64,000 nucleotides of DNA from the NCBI GenBank assembly GCA_014804425.1, contig JAAUZV010000004.1, positions 1-64,000 of the forward strand. The letters run 5' to 3'. The position numbers and the translations under genes were made by a program. Shown piece by piece: positions 1 to 7,545 of the stretch. The number at the start of each line of letters is the position of its first letter. Position 1 is the stretch's first letter. The DNA is from Lachnospiraceae bacterium. Its GTDB lineage: Bacteria; Bacillota; Clostridia; Lachnospirales; Lachnospiraceae. The notes below the pieces were generated by a model. The model searched no databases, had not been told where the DNA came from, and saw only the letters and a program-made list of their open reading frames with translations.

Positions 1-47
1 ATGTTCCGCATTGCTGCTTTTTGTGGACTTTCATTTTTTCTTGACAT
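1..47 (-). CDS. 5' end of an unidentified gene running off the left edge
   Basis: A minus-strand ATG at 47 is preceded by a good ribosome binding site (TGGAGG, 7 bases upstream) and opens a frame beginning MSRKNESPQKAAM that continues to the window edge. It starts 25 bases after the stop of the gene at 73-723, so the two are probably co-transcribed. The short N-terminus is reminiscent of IS256-family transposases of Firmicutes, but about 15 residues are too few to identify it. Confidence 0.4.
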   Translation of the reverse strand, partial: MSRKNESPQKAAMRN

Positions 48-72
48 AAATAAACCTCCAAACTGTGTAATG

Positions 73-723
73 TTATCTTACATCAGTTTGAAGGTTTACA
101 CAAACTTTGGGATAGTCCCAATCACTCTTAGGATTTATCACAGCACATAACATCTGCTTTGAAAGTGAAATTTTGTCTGTCTGCTTTAAGAGCAAGGCAA
201 GTCTCTTAATTCCCTTAGAAAAATCTTTTACTTCATATATAAAGTCAATATTTATAGCCTCATTTATATCTATTTTTACTTTACTTGTATTAACCACATT
301 TTTTTGAGTGGATGGGATGAATCTTGCAAAAATAAATTGTTTTCCGTCAAATCCAACACCAATACCTGATAGAATCTTCTTTACGATGACATCTATTTTG
401 TCATTGACATTTATTCCTGCATTACTTAGAATATAATCATGCAATCCATGATCTGTACGATCTCTTCCATATACTGCTTCTTTGATTCCTGAAACTTTAT
501 CAAAATATCCCTCTTTCTTAAATTCGAACGATATGTTCTGGAAGGTCGCATCCGTTCTTCCCCCTGCTTTCAAAACATCCTCACTGTGATATTGTCCAGC
601 CATCTCAGGGTTCAATTCTTCTAGTAACGGCTTTACTATGTCAGAATGAAAATAAATCTTTATATCATCTTCATTATTAAAAGTATTCTTCTTAAATTTT
701 GCTTCTAACTCGTTTAAATTCAT
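73..723 (-). CDS. Restriction-endonuclease-like protein, possibly only the N-terminal domain of a larger R-M protein
   Basis: 216 residues, ATG at 723 preceded by AAAGGAGGTAG. The segment GRTDATFQNISFEFKK has the spacing of a PD-(D/E)XK nuclease core (Asp, then Glu-x-Lys), and its setting resembles the N-terminal region of Eco57I/type IIG restriction-methylation proteins. No methyltransferase motifs follow, because the frame ends after NLQTDVR, so it is either a stand-alone nuclease domain or a truncated remnant. The family assignment is inference from motif spacing; length and start are clear. It is divergent from the small gene at 846, with a repeated sequence between them, and is followed by a second start at 47. 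Confidence 0.4.
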   Translation of the reverse strand: MNLNELEAKFKKNTFNNEDDIKIYFHSDIVKPLLEELNPEMAGQYHSEDVLKAGGRTDATFQNISFEFKKEGYFDKVSGIKEAVYGRDRTDHGLHDYILSNAGINVNDKIDVIVKKILSGIGVGFDGKQFIFARFIPSTQKNVVNTSKVKIDINEAINIDFIYEVKDFSKGIKRLALLLKQTDKISLSKQMLCAVINPKSDWDYPKVCVNLQTDVR

Positions 724-772
724 AATCTACCTCCTTTGCTTTTCTTTATTACATTATATCCACAAAAAAGTC

Positions 773-839
773 ATTGGTCAATAGTCGTTTTAAGCATTTT
801 TACCAAAAATTTGAATCATTTTAACTAATTGGTCAATAG
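773..839. repeat. Direct repeat ATTGGTCAATAG (two copies) between divergent genes
   Basis: ATTGGTCAATAG occurs at 773-784 and again at 828-839, 55 bases apart, in the AT-rich gap between the minus-strand gene starting at 723 and the plus-strand gene starting at 846. The second copy lies directly before the ribosome binding site of the plus-strand gene. Such paired copies suggest a shared operator, but no cognate regulator lies next to it. Confidence 0.4.
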
Positions 840-845
840 AAGGGA

Positions 846-1091
846 GTGCCTATCGAAAATAGAATAACAGAAAAAAACATGTCAGATGCGATACTTAAAA
901 TTATTCCCAGCCATCCTGACACAGCGATAATTAAACACTTATCTAATAACAAATTTTCATATACTGACAATGTTGGTGTCACAAAGCATTATCTCGTATA
1001 TAAATCGTATAATGCCTATAAAAAAGGTGTTGCTGAAATCCCCCACAAATTAATTAAATCAAATAGTTTTTATATTGTTGAAATAGTATAA
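846..1091 (+). CDS. Small hypothetical protein
   Basis: 81 codons from a GTG at 846 that directly follows AGAAGGGA; an ATG at 879 is an alternative start. No recognised domain, no signal peptide and no membrane segment. The C-terminal half alternates hydrophobic and aromatic residues (YLVYKSYNAY, SFYIVEIV), as in a small beta-rich protein. A clear terminator follows immediately, which supports it as an expressed unit. It may also be a relic of a larger protein. Function unknown. Confidence 0.35.
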   Translation: MPIENRITEKNMSDAILKIIPSHPDTAIIKHLSNNKFSYTDNVGVTKHYLVYKSYNAYKKGVAEIPHKLIKSNSFYIVEIV

Positions 1092-1095
1092 CTAT

Positions 1096-1143
1096 AAAAA
1101 GCCACAATCCCGGTCGTCTTACTACCAACGATTGTAGCTTTTT
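1096..1143 (+). terminator. Rho-independent terminator, probably bidirectional
   Basis: AAAAAGCCACAATC pairs with GATTGTAGCTTTTT across a 20-base loop with one wobble. The A-run and T-run make it usable in both directions. It sits 5 bases after the stop of the gene at 846-1091 and also lies downstream of the PIN gene read from the other side. Confidence 0.65.
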
Positions 1144-1218
1144 ATCGTTTTACTCATACACGATTTGGCAAAACCTCTATACTTTCGTAAGCGCTCAATG
1201 TACCCACATTGTGTGATA

Positions 1219-1398
1219 TCAAACACATTGTTCCTTCTGAAGCAATTCCATGATTCTTTCCGCTCCTTTTTTTGTATCAGCAATAATTTCCTCCGGCGTC
1301 ATATTAATATGGCGTAGGGAATTATATTCCCTAATTTTGCGTATGTCCTCAACATCAAATTTCTTGCTCACAATTGGTTCAGTCATCATCATGCTCAT
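1219..1398 (-). CDS. Internal in-frame start giving a free 59-residue antitoxin-like protein
   Basis: Within the PIN frame, AGAAGGAG at 1401-1408 lies four bases from the ATG at 1398. Translation from there gives 59 residues: MSMMMTEPIVSKKF, then DVEDIRKIREYNSLR, then TPEEIIADTKKGAERI. The composition (short, charged, helical) suits an antitoxin for the PIN toxin encoded just upstream. The start signal is visible in the sequence. That it is used, and that the product neutralises the toxin, is inference. Confidence 0.5.
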   Translation of the reverse strand: MSMMMTEPIVSKKFDVEDIRKIREYNSLRHINMTPEEIIADTKKGAERIMELLQKEQCV

Positions 1399-1869
1399 AT
1401 CTCCTTCTAATAATGCTGACGGTGGATATATCAACAAATCTTTATATCCTTCCATCGTTGTTATGATTTTCACACCCTTTACTGTTTTTACATTGACAAT
1501 ATGCTTAAAGTTCCAAGAAATTATTACATCACAACCTGCAAGGATTGCCGCTGCAATATGCTGGCAATCATCAAAACTCTTTTCACGCAGGACTCCAAAA
1601 TCAATGAACTTTCCTGCCAACTCAACAATATCCTTATCCGTTTCGATCACATGATACTTTATCTGTTTCATATAATCCAAAAGCACTCTCAGCTTTTCCT
1701 CTGTGCATCGGTCTATCTCTCTTAAAATAATATCTGATATATAAACCTCGTATACTTCCTGCCGAAACAGTTCCCATAGTGCAAGTGTGTCCTGCATTCT
1801 CTCGAAAGCGTCCTCTTGATACAGATAACTAACCACCGAAGTGTCCAAATACACTTTCAACTTTTTCAT
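1219..1869 (-). CDS. PIN-domain (VapC-type) toxin fused in frame to an antitoxin-like C-terminus
   Basis: 216 residues; ATG at 1869 after AGGAGGAGCG. Residues 1-150 are a PIN domain: VYLDTSVVSYL near the N-terminus supplies the first acidic residue, followed by conserved acidic positions around LREIDR and KSFDDCQHIAAA and the SWNFKHI segment typical of the family. PIN proteins of this type are Mg2+-dependent RNases of VapBC systems. After YPPSALLEGD the frame continues without a stop into 59 residues (MSMMMTEPIVSKKF onward) that look like a small separate antitoxin, ending in a charged helix. An internal ribosome binding site and ATG mark this junction, so toxin and antitoxin may be made both fused and separately. 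The usual arrangement is two genes; here only one frame exists. Confidence 0.75.
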   Translation of the reverse strand: MKKLKVYLDTSVVSYLYQEDAFERMQDTLALWELFRQEVYEVYISDIILREIDRCTEEKLRVLLDYMKQIKYHVIETDKDIVELAGKFIDFGVLREKSFDDCQHIAAAILAGCDVIISWNFKHIVNVKTVKGVKIITTMEGYKDLLIYPPSALLEGDMSMMMTEPIVSKKFDVEDIRKIREYNSLRHINMTPEEIIADTKKGAERIMELLQKEQCV

Positions 1870-1890
1870 TAAATCGCTCCTCCTGAATAT

Positions 1891-1919
1891 ATTATATGCA
1901 ATGGTTGATTATTGGGCAA
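1891..1919 (-). promoter_or_regulatory. Sigma-A-type promoter of the PIN gene
   Basis: Read on the minus strand: TTGCCC at 1919-1914, a 17-base spacer, then TATAAT at 1896-1891, followed by the ribosome binding site AGGAGGAG and the ATG at 1869. The -10 is a perfect consensus and the -35 differs at two positions. Confidence 0.6.
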
Positions 1920-1947
1920 GCATATTCCATCTAAATTTACTGTCAAA

Positions 1948-2079
1948 TCAAGACTCTTTCAAAAATGGTGTAGTAGTGGTGTAGTAAGCGCCTTTTTCTT
2001 TCATGAAATTATTCATTTTACCAGCTTTTCCGGAACATTTCAAGATACTGCCGTGGCAGACGAAAAGTATCTTAATCAC
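1948..2079 (-). pseudogene. Low-molecular-weight phosphatase-like relic (43 codons)
   Basis: A minus-strand GTG at 2079 sits behind a strong AGGAGGG site (2089-2095) and opens MIKILFVCHGSILKC, which matches the start of low-molecular-weight protein tyrosine phosphatases (VLFVCHGN). The catalytic loop Cys-x5-Arg-Ser is not kept: the Arg-Ser pair is replaced by Lys-Cys. The frame ends after only 43 residues in AYYTTTTPFLKES, unlike any phosphatase. It is therefore a truncated relic with intact start signals. Its central bases recur near 35.0 kb and 11.0 kb. Confidence 0.45.
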
Positions 2080-2371
2080 GTTAATTTTCCCTCCTGAAAT
2101 ACTTCCTGTCACCCGTCGCCAAATAAACATCCTCATCCGACATTTCACAGGGATTTGAAGTATATAAAACTCCCTGCATGGAACGTGCGACTTTGGCAAG
2201 TGTCATAGCCTCTCCCTTTTCAAAACCTTATTCGCCCTTTTTCCGTCATCAAGAAATATAAAATTGCGCACAGCCCCTTATTGTGTTAAAATTAACCATA
2301 GATGACATGATAAATCTAAATACAACCGTTACTTTATACATATTGTATTGCCATTTTAGTCAGAGGCATGG

Positions 2372-2410
2372 ATTTACCATGTAAATTTACGTATTTTGTA
2401 ATGTAAATTC
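2372..2410. promoter_or_regulatory. Inverted and direct repeats upstream of the EF-G paralogue
   Basis: ATTTAC-CAT-GTAAAT at 2372-2386 overlaps the palindrome GTAAATTTAC (2381-2390), and ATGTAAATT recurs at 2401. The repeats lie 35-70 bases upstream of the ATG at 2445 and could be an operator or a small leader hairpin. In the rest of the gap from 2080 to 2444 I see only AT-rich sequence without a recognisable gene. Confidence 0.35.
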
Positions 2411-2444
2411 AGGATGCAGCGATGTTTCATGAAAGGAGGCTCTT

Positions 2445-4520
2445 ATGAACATTTATACCACGGACAAAATTAGAAATGTTGTTTTGCTCGGACACAGCGG
2501 ATGCGGGAAAACAAGCCTTGTGGAAGCGATGGCATACCTTGCCAAAATGACAACGCGCATGGGAAAGGTAACTGACGGTAATACAATCAGTGACTATGAC
2601 AAGGAGGAAATCAAACGTCATATTTCCATCAACACCTCAGTGATTCCCATTATATGGGAGGACACAAAGGTTAATATTTTAGATACTCCCGGCGCATTTG
2701 ATTTTGTAGGGGAAGTTGAGGAAGCGGTAGCAGCCTCCGATGCTGCCATCATCGTGATATCCGGCAAAAACGGCGTTGAGGTTGGAACCAAAAAAGCATG
2801 GGAGATATGTGAAAAATATAAGCTGCCACGCATGATATTTGTCACGAATATGGATAATGATAACGCAAGCTACAGGCAGGTTGTACAAGATTTACAGGAT
2901 ATGTATGGCAAATGTATCGCACCGTTTCATTTCCCTGTGCGCGAAAACAAGGAATTTATCGGATATGTAAATGTTTTACAGCAGCGTGCAAAACGTTGGA
3001 CCTCACATGGTGATGTGGAAAAAATGGACGTTCCCGAATATTCCAAAGAACACTTGAATATCTACCGGACAGCACTTATGGAGGCCGTTGCAGAGACAAA
3101 TGATGACTTTCTTGATCGTTATTTTAACGGTGAGGAATTTTCAGAAGACGAAATAAGGCAGGCCCTCAGGGTAAATGTGGCTGAATGCGGTATTGTGCCT
3201 GTACTTATGGGCTCTAACACATTGGCCCAAGGCATCTATACGCTGATGGTTGATATTATAAAATATCTGCCAAGCCCTGAAAAGCGAAGCTGTTCAGGCA
3301 TAAATACAAAAACAAACGAAATCTTTCACGCTGACTATGATTTCTCAAAACCAAAATCTGCTTATGTTTGGAAAACGATCGCAGACCCGTTCATTGGAAA
3401 ATATTCTCTGATCAAGGTTCATTCAGGCGTATTAAAAACGGACGACATCATGTACAACCATCACAAGGGAGTTGAGGAAAAAATCGGAAAGCTCTATGTG
3501 ATGCGTGGTAATAAGCCGGAGGAAACAAAAGAACTGCATGCAGGCGATATCGGCGCCTTGGCAAAGCTTACTTCCGTTACAACAACGGATTCCCTTTCCA
3601 CGCAAAAAAATCCTGTTGCCTACCTCCGTACTAACATTTCCACACCATATACATATAAGAGATATACCGTAAAAAAGAAGGGGGACGATGATAAGGTTTC
3701 TCAGGCACTTCAAAAGTTAATGTCCGAGGATTTAACCCTCAAAGTTGAAAACGATACCGCGAACGCCCAAACCCTTATATACGGAATCGGCGATCAGCAT
3801 CTTGAGGTCGTTGTCTCAAAGCTCTTAGACAGATATCGAGTTGAAATTGAGCTTAAAAAACCAAGGATTGCGTTCCATGAAACCATACTGAAAAAATCTG
3901 ACGTGGAATATAAGTATAAGAAACAATCCGGCGGGCATGGACAATACGGTCACGTAAAAATGACCTTCGAGCCATCGGGAGATTTGGAAACCCCCTATGT
4001 ATTTGACCAATGCGTTGTCGGCGGTGCTGTTCCTAAAAATTATTTTCCTGCCGTTGAAAAGGGAATACAGGAGTCTGTGGCAAGCGGACCACTGGCCTCA
4101 TACCCTGTTGTTGGCGTGAAGGCGGTGTTATATGACGGCTCATACCACACGGTTGACTCCTCAGAAATGGCATTTAAGGTTGCCGCCATGCAGGCCTTCA
4201 AAAAGGGTTTTATGGAAGCTAAGCCTATTCTATTAGAGCCAATAGCCTCCTTAAAGGTACTTGTACCCGAGAAATATACCGGCGATATTATGGGTGATTT
4301 AAACAAACGTCGTGCCCGTATTCTTTCCATGAACCCTGAGGCAAATGGCTATAAGGAAATTGTGGCCGATATTCCATACATGGAGCTTTATGGATATAAT
4401 ACCGATTTGCGCTCAATAACCAGTGGAAGCGGCTCATACTCCTATTCCTTTGCAAGATATGAGCAGACTCCGCCTGAGATACAGGAAAAAGCGGTTGCGG
4501 AAAGGGCGGATAACGAATAA
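2445..4520 (+). CDS. Elongation factor G-like GTPase (EF-G paralogue)
   Basis: 691 residues with ATG at 2445 after AAAGGAGG. G-domain motifs: P-loop GHSGCGKTS (16-24), DTPG (80-83), and a G4 motif that reads TNMD (134-137) instead of NKMD. Domain II follows, then domain III, domain IV (SGGHGQYGHVKM to PKNYFPAVEKGIQE) and domain V (KVLVPEKYTGDIMGDLNKRR), so all five EF-G domains are present. The altered G4 motif and overall divergence mark it as an accessory paralogue rather than the main translocation factor; related paralogues include stress-linked EF-Gs and, more distantly, tetracycline ribosomal protection proteins. Nothing here identifies it as Tet. It is a single-gene unit ended by a hairpin, with repeats upstream that may control it. 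Confidence 0.85.
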   Translation: MNIYTTDKIRNVVLLGHSGCGKTSLVEAMAYLAKMTTRMGKVTDGNTISDYDKEEIKRHISINTSVIPIIWEDTKVNILDTPGAFDFVGEVEEAVAASDAAIIVISGKNGVEVGTKKAWEICEKYKLPRMIFVTNMDNDNASYRQVVQDLQDMYGKCIAPFHFPVRENKEFIGYVNVLQQRAKRWTSHGDVEKMDVPEYSKEHLNIYRTALMEAVAETNDDFLDRYFNGEEFSEDEIRQALRVNVAECGIVPVLMGSNTLAQGIYTLMVDIIKYLPSPEKRSCSGINTKTNEIFHADYDFSKPKSAYVWKTIADPFIGKYSLIKVHSGVLKTDDIMYNHHKGVEEKIGKLYVMRGNKPEETKELHAGDIGALAKLTSVTTTDSLSTQKNPVAYLRTNISTPYTYKRYTVKKKGDDDKVSQALQKLMSEDLTLKVENDTANAQTLIYGIGDQHLEVVVSKLLDRYRVEIELKKPRIAFHETILKKSDVEYKYKKQSGGHGQYGHVKMTFEPSGDLETPYVFDQCVVGGAVPKNYFPAVEKGIQESVASGPLASYPVVGVKAVLYDGSYHTVDSSEMAFKVAAMQAFKKGFMEAKPILLEPIASLKVLVPEKYTGDIMGDLNKRRARILSMNPEANGYKEIVADIPYMELYGYNTDLRSITSGSGSYSYSFARYEQTPPEIQEKAVAERADNE

Positions 4521-4560
4521 TTCTATCTTAAAAATCTGATACAAGATATATGAATATCAG

Positions 4561-4599
4561 CTGAAGGGCAGGACCGATTTTTCCGGTTCTGCCCTTCAG
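4561..4599 (+). terminator. Strong hairpin after the EF-G paralogue
   Basis: CTGAAGGGCAGGACCG pairs with CGGTTCTGCCCTTCAG over 16 positions with one mismatch and a short T-rich loop, 40 bases after the EF-G stop. No long T-run follows, so it may act as an mRNA-stabilising or bidirectional terminator hairpin. Confidence 0.5.
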
Positions 4600-4601
4600 T
4601 C

Positions 4602-4664
4602 CTATCGGTGCCCCGTCCATTTTTTGCGATGTCCATCATCGCCAGATACCGCATAATATGTCAT
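4602..4664 (-). CDS. Tiny reading frame (20 codons), probable relic
   Basis: A minus-strand ATG at 4664 with AGAGGAAACAGC in front opens MTYYAVSGDDGHRKKW and stops 20 codons later. Its ATG overlaps the stop (ATGA) of another short open stretch ending RKEKEETA that begins in the 3' end of the fic gene. The good ribosome binding site and the ATGA overlap suggest the eroded remains of two coupled genes downstream of fic. No family can be assigned. Confidence 0.2.
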   Translation of the reverse strand: MTYYAVSGDDGHRKKWTGHR

Positions 4665-4721
4665 GCTGTTTCCTCTTTTTCTTTTCTTGTTTCATTGACG
4701 GATTGCCGGATATCAGCTCTC

Positions 4722-5612
4722 TTAATATTCAATCCTAAAATAATCTAAATACGTTTTATATTTGTCCTGTGCACTCAGGCAGGTATCTGTCAGATAACCT
4801 TTTTCATTATTCCATTCTTTCAATCCACGGTAATAAAACATTTTTAGATGATCTTCGATAATGAACGGAACGATATTATATTTCAGACACTCTTTGAACA
4901 TAATCAGTCTGCCCACACGACCGTTACCATCCTGAAACGGATGAATTCTTTCAAACTTCACATGGAAATCCAGAATATCTTCAAAGGTCTTTTCTTTCTT
5001 GGCGTTATACTCTGTCAGTAATGCTTTCATCTTATCGGTAACTTCTTCCGGAAGGGCGGTATCCGTGCCGCCAACCTCGTTTGGCAATTTCTTATAATCA
5101 CCAACAACGAACCAATCTTTTCCGGAATCACTGGTGCTGCTCTTCAGAATCAGATGAAGCTCCTTGATGAATTTATCAGTCAGCGTCGTTTTTGCTTTTT
5201 CAATGATCATGTCGATGCAGCGGAAATGATTTGCTGTTTCGATCACATCATCCACATTGAGAACTTCATTCTCCACGCTAATGGTATTGTTTTCAAACAT
5301 ATATCTGGTCTGATCGTGGGTCAGACGGCTGCCCTCGATGTGGTTAGAATTGTATGTCAGATCAATCTGTGTCTTATGGTAAATACCGCCGGAGTATTTG
5401 CCTGCTTTCTGCTCTTTCAGAATATCCAACAGAGTAACAGGCTGCTCTTTTCTTTTGTTGGCACGCTCCGGTTTCTCTGTATTTTCAGGAATGTTCCATG
5501 TCTTGCCGGTAAGAAATGCACCAACCAAACGTCCTTGGGCACAGTAATTTCTAACGCTGCGCTCCGACAAATCCCATTTTTTCGCAATTTCAGTAACTGA
5601 AAGGTATCGCAT
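4722..5612 (-). CDS. Fic family protein with N-terminal helix-turn-helix
   Basis: 296 residues; ATG at 5612 after GGAGG. Residues 1-45 form a MerR-like helix-turn-helix (SVTEIAKKWDLSERSV). The Fic core carries the full catalytic motif HPFQDGNGRVGR (224-235), which in this family transfers AMP or another nucleotide to hydroxyl side chains of target proteins. The inhibitory helix SNHIEG (89-94) fits the (S/T)xxxE(G/N) rule and lies N-terminal to the Fic core, making it a class II, self-inhibited Fic protein. The DNA-binding head suggests self-regulation of transcription. It stands alone, and no separate FicT/FicA antitoxin is needed when the inhibitory helix is in cis. Confidence 0.85.
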   Translation of the reverse strand: MRYLSVTEIAKKWDLSERSVRNYCAQGRLVGAFLTGKTWNIPENTEKPERANKRKEQPVTLLDILKEQKAGKYSGGIYHKTQIDLTYNSNHIEGSRLTHDQTRYMFENNTISVENEVLNVDDVIETANHFRCIDMIIEKAKTTLTDKFIKELHLILKSSTSDSGKDWFVVGDYKKLPNEVGGTDTALPEEVTDKMKALLTEYNAKKEKTFEDILDFHVKFERIHPFQDGNGRVGRLIMFKECLKYNIVPFIIEDHLKMFYYRGLKEWNNEKGYLTDTCLSAQDKYKTYLDYFRIEY

Positions 5613-5845
5613 CCGCTATCCTCCATGATAAATCGAATCAAAAACTTCACTGATTTACTATATAGTATATCACATTATCGGCAAAATTTTTAATGTCTTA
5701 GTAATCTCTTAATTCTTTTTTGCCGTTACAGGAAATCAAGTAAGGACTAAAAAATTATTAATTTTGCAAACACTGTATCACCATAGAGCAATGCACCTTC
5801 TGTTAAATTATGGATGACTGATAACTTGTCTTTTTCTAAATAGAT

Positions 5846-6418
5846 TTATTGATTTATAATCGGGGAATCATTCTGTATCTGAAAATAGTTCCCCGCCAAT
5901 ATACTGTACAAAAGCTCTGACAATTGTTCCTGCGAAGCCGGTTTCTCAGCCTTAAACCAGTACAAGATCATATGTGCTATCGCCCCGCTCAAAAAAGCTG
6001 TCGCATACGAATCCAGCTCCCCCTTCGGACTGGGACTCATCTGTTCTGCAAACACCTGAATGACCGAAACCAGCTCAAGTTCCAGCAGATAATCCAAGCC
6101 ATGCAGGACAATAAGTCTCATTAACCTCTGGTTACTATAGAGTGTTCCCGTGAGCTTCCTTGTGACAGCCTCTAATTTGACAGGTATCTTCTCGGCCAAT
6201 CCTTTCATCATTTCCGCATAACATTGATGAATGCAAAAACGAATGATATCATCCTTGCACTCAAAAAAATTATAAAACGTCTGACGGGATAAATCAGCTT
6301 TATTGCAGATATCCTTTACCGTTATCTTAGAATAATTCTGTTCCTCCATCAGGGACAGTAACGCATCAACCAGCCATTCTCTGGAATGCAGCGCCGTCGG
6401 ATTGTTCCCCATATACAT
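5846..6418 (-). CDS. TetR family transcriptional regulator
   Basis: 190 residues; ATG at 6418 after GGAGGATATGTC. The N-terminal helix-turn-helix is typical: residues 13-60 include SKITVKDICNKADLSRQTFYNFF. The C-terminal two thirds form a helical ligand/dimer domain. It is divergent from the membrane protein at 6525, and a perfect inverted repeat TTGACATCTGTCAA lies just downstream of the latter's promoter, so this regulator very probably represses that gene. The inducing ligand is unknown. Confidence 0.85.
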   Translation of the reverse strand: MYMGNNPTALHSREWLVDALLSLMEEQNYSKITVKDICNKADLSRQTFYNFFECKDDIIRFCIHQCYAEMMKGLAEKIPVKLEAVTRKLTGTLYSNQRLMRLIVLHGLDYLLELELVSVIQVFAEQMSPSPKGELDSYATAFLSGAIAHMILYWFKAEKPASQEQLSELLYSILAGNYFQIQNDSPIINQ

Positions 6419-6456
6419 GACATATCCTCCGTTTTGTACAAGTTATCCGCAGAATA

Positions 6457-6509
6457 TTGACAAAAACCGCGGTAGAAATTATTATATTGTAAACATTGAC
6501 ATCTGTCAA
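6457..6509 (+). promoter_or_regulatory. Promoter plus TetR-type operator of the membrane protein gene
   Basis: TTGACA at 6457-6462, a 17-base spacer and TATTAT at 6480-6485 form a near-consensus promoter. Ten bases downstream lies the perfect inverted repeat TTGACA-TC-TGTCAA (6496-6509), placed to block the start of transcription, followed by the ribosome binding site GGAGG of the gene at 6525. Confidence 0.65.
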
Positions 6510-6524
6510 ATTTGGAGGTAAAAA

Positions 6525-7145
6525 ATGGAATTATTTTTAACTTTAGTCAGCGGAATCTGCTGGTGTATTGTATACGAAGAGTGTATCAGGCTTTCCATAA
6601 AGCATAAAACCTATGCGATGCCTTTCTGGGCTCTGGCAATGAACATCACTTGGGAAGGTATTTATGCCATCACTGAGCTCAGGATTGGTATTGGTTTACA
6701 GCCCATTGTAAATCTGATCTGGTTTATGCTGGATATCGTGATTCTAGCTTCCTACTTCAAATATGGGAAAAAGGAATTGGCATCGAACCAAAAAGCAGGA
6801 ATGTTTTATGCATGGTCGATTCTGGGCATCATTGCCATGTTTGCAGTCCAAATGTCTTTCATTGCAGCATTTGGGTTGGACGGTCATCTGTCTGCACAGT
6901 ACTCGGCATTTATCCAAAACCTGATTATGTCAATTGCCTTCATCAACATGCTGCATAAGAGAAACAGCTCTGACGGACAGAGTATTCTGCTTGCAGTTGC
7001 AAAATGGATTGGCACGCTGGCGCCTACGATTACGATGGGAATTTTATCGACTAATTATGTTGTGCTCGTCTGCGGTTTGTTGTGCTCAGTCTATGATATT
7101 CTGTATATCATTCTGCTCTTTAGGATAACAAAGTCTACACATTAA
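6525..7145 (+). CDS. Seven-helix membrane protein resembling Pyr4/PaxB-type terpene cyclases
   Basis: 206 residues; ATG at 6525 after TTTGGAGG. The whole chain is hydrophobic, with about seven membrane spans. It carries MNITWEGIY (Trp43-Glu44) in the second span and YDILYI (Asp191) in the last. An acidic residue after Trp in an early span and an Asp in the final span is the layout of transmembrane terpene cyclases of fungal meroterpenoid pathways (Pyr4, PaxB, AndB), where the two acids are catalytic. Bacterial homologues exist but are mostly uncharacterised. Length (about 200) and topology agree. No prenyltransferase or oxidase gene is adjacent, so the substrate is unknown. Control by the divergent TetR protein is likely. 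Confidence 0.5.
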   Translation: MELFLTLVSGICWCIVYEECIRLSIKHKTYAMPFWALAMNITWEGIYAITELRIGIGLQPIVNLIWFMLDIVILASYFKYGKKELASNQKAGMFYAWSILGIIAMFAVQMSFIAAFGLDGHLSAQYSAFIQNLIMSIAFINMLHKRNSSDGQSILLAVAKWIGTLAPTITMGILSTNYVVLVCGLLCSVYDILYIILLFRITKSTH

Positions 7146-7212
7146 AGAATTGTGCTGCTCTTATACAAAGTGATGTATCTGCTCCTCCTTTCCTGTACTG
7201 ATAACTGTATTT

Positions 7213-7545
7213 TTAGATGGAAGCTCCCAGCTGATAGGCTTCTTTCGTTTTTCCCTTGCCCGGCATTTCTTCTAAATTTTTCCAGCTAAGATTCCTTTCA
7301 TAAATCCGGTACCATGTTACTGCCTGAGAATAATCACCACCGTCCGCCGTCATCAGCAACACACTCTTTTTTGGGAACTTGCTGTATCCCAAGCATTCCG
7401 GTTCCGCATATAATCTGTCATCTGCGGTTTTTAATGTACCTGTTATCGTCCAGAAATACAGCGGAGAAGCAAACACAACTACATCGGCGCTTTCGAATTC
7501 AGCATAGATCTTCTCCATATCATCCTTTGGGCTGCAAAATGTTGG
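7213..7545 (-). pseudogene. NADPH-dependent FMN reductase/flavodoxin-like gene, 5' half deleted
   Basis: The minus-strand frame ending at 7213 encodes the C-terminal half of a flavodoxin-fold oxidoreductase: KDDMEKIYAEFESADVVVF, then SPLYFWTITGTLKTADDRL. In intact proteins about 80 residues with the flavin phosphate-binding loop precede this. Here the frame can be followed back only to about 7540 (FCSPKDDM), where it meets the broken LysR gene on the other strand. The internal ATG at 7518 is therefore not a genuine start. The gene cannot make a functional protein. Confidence 0.7.
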
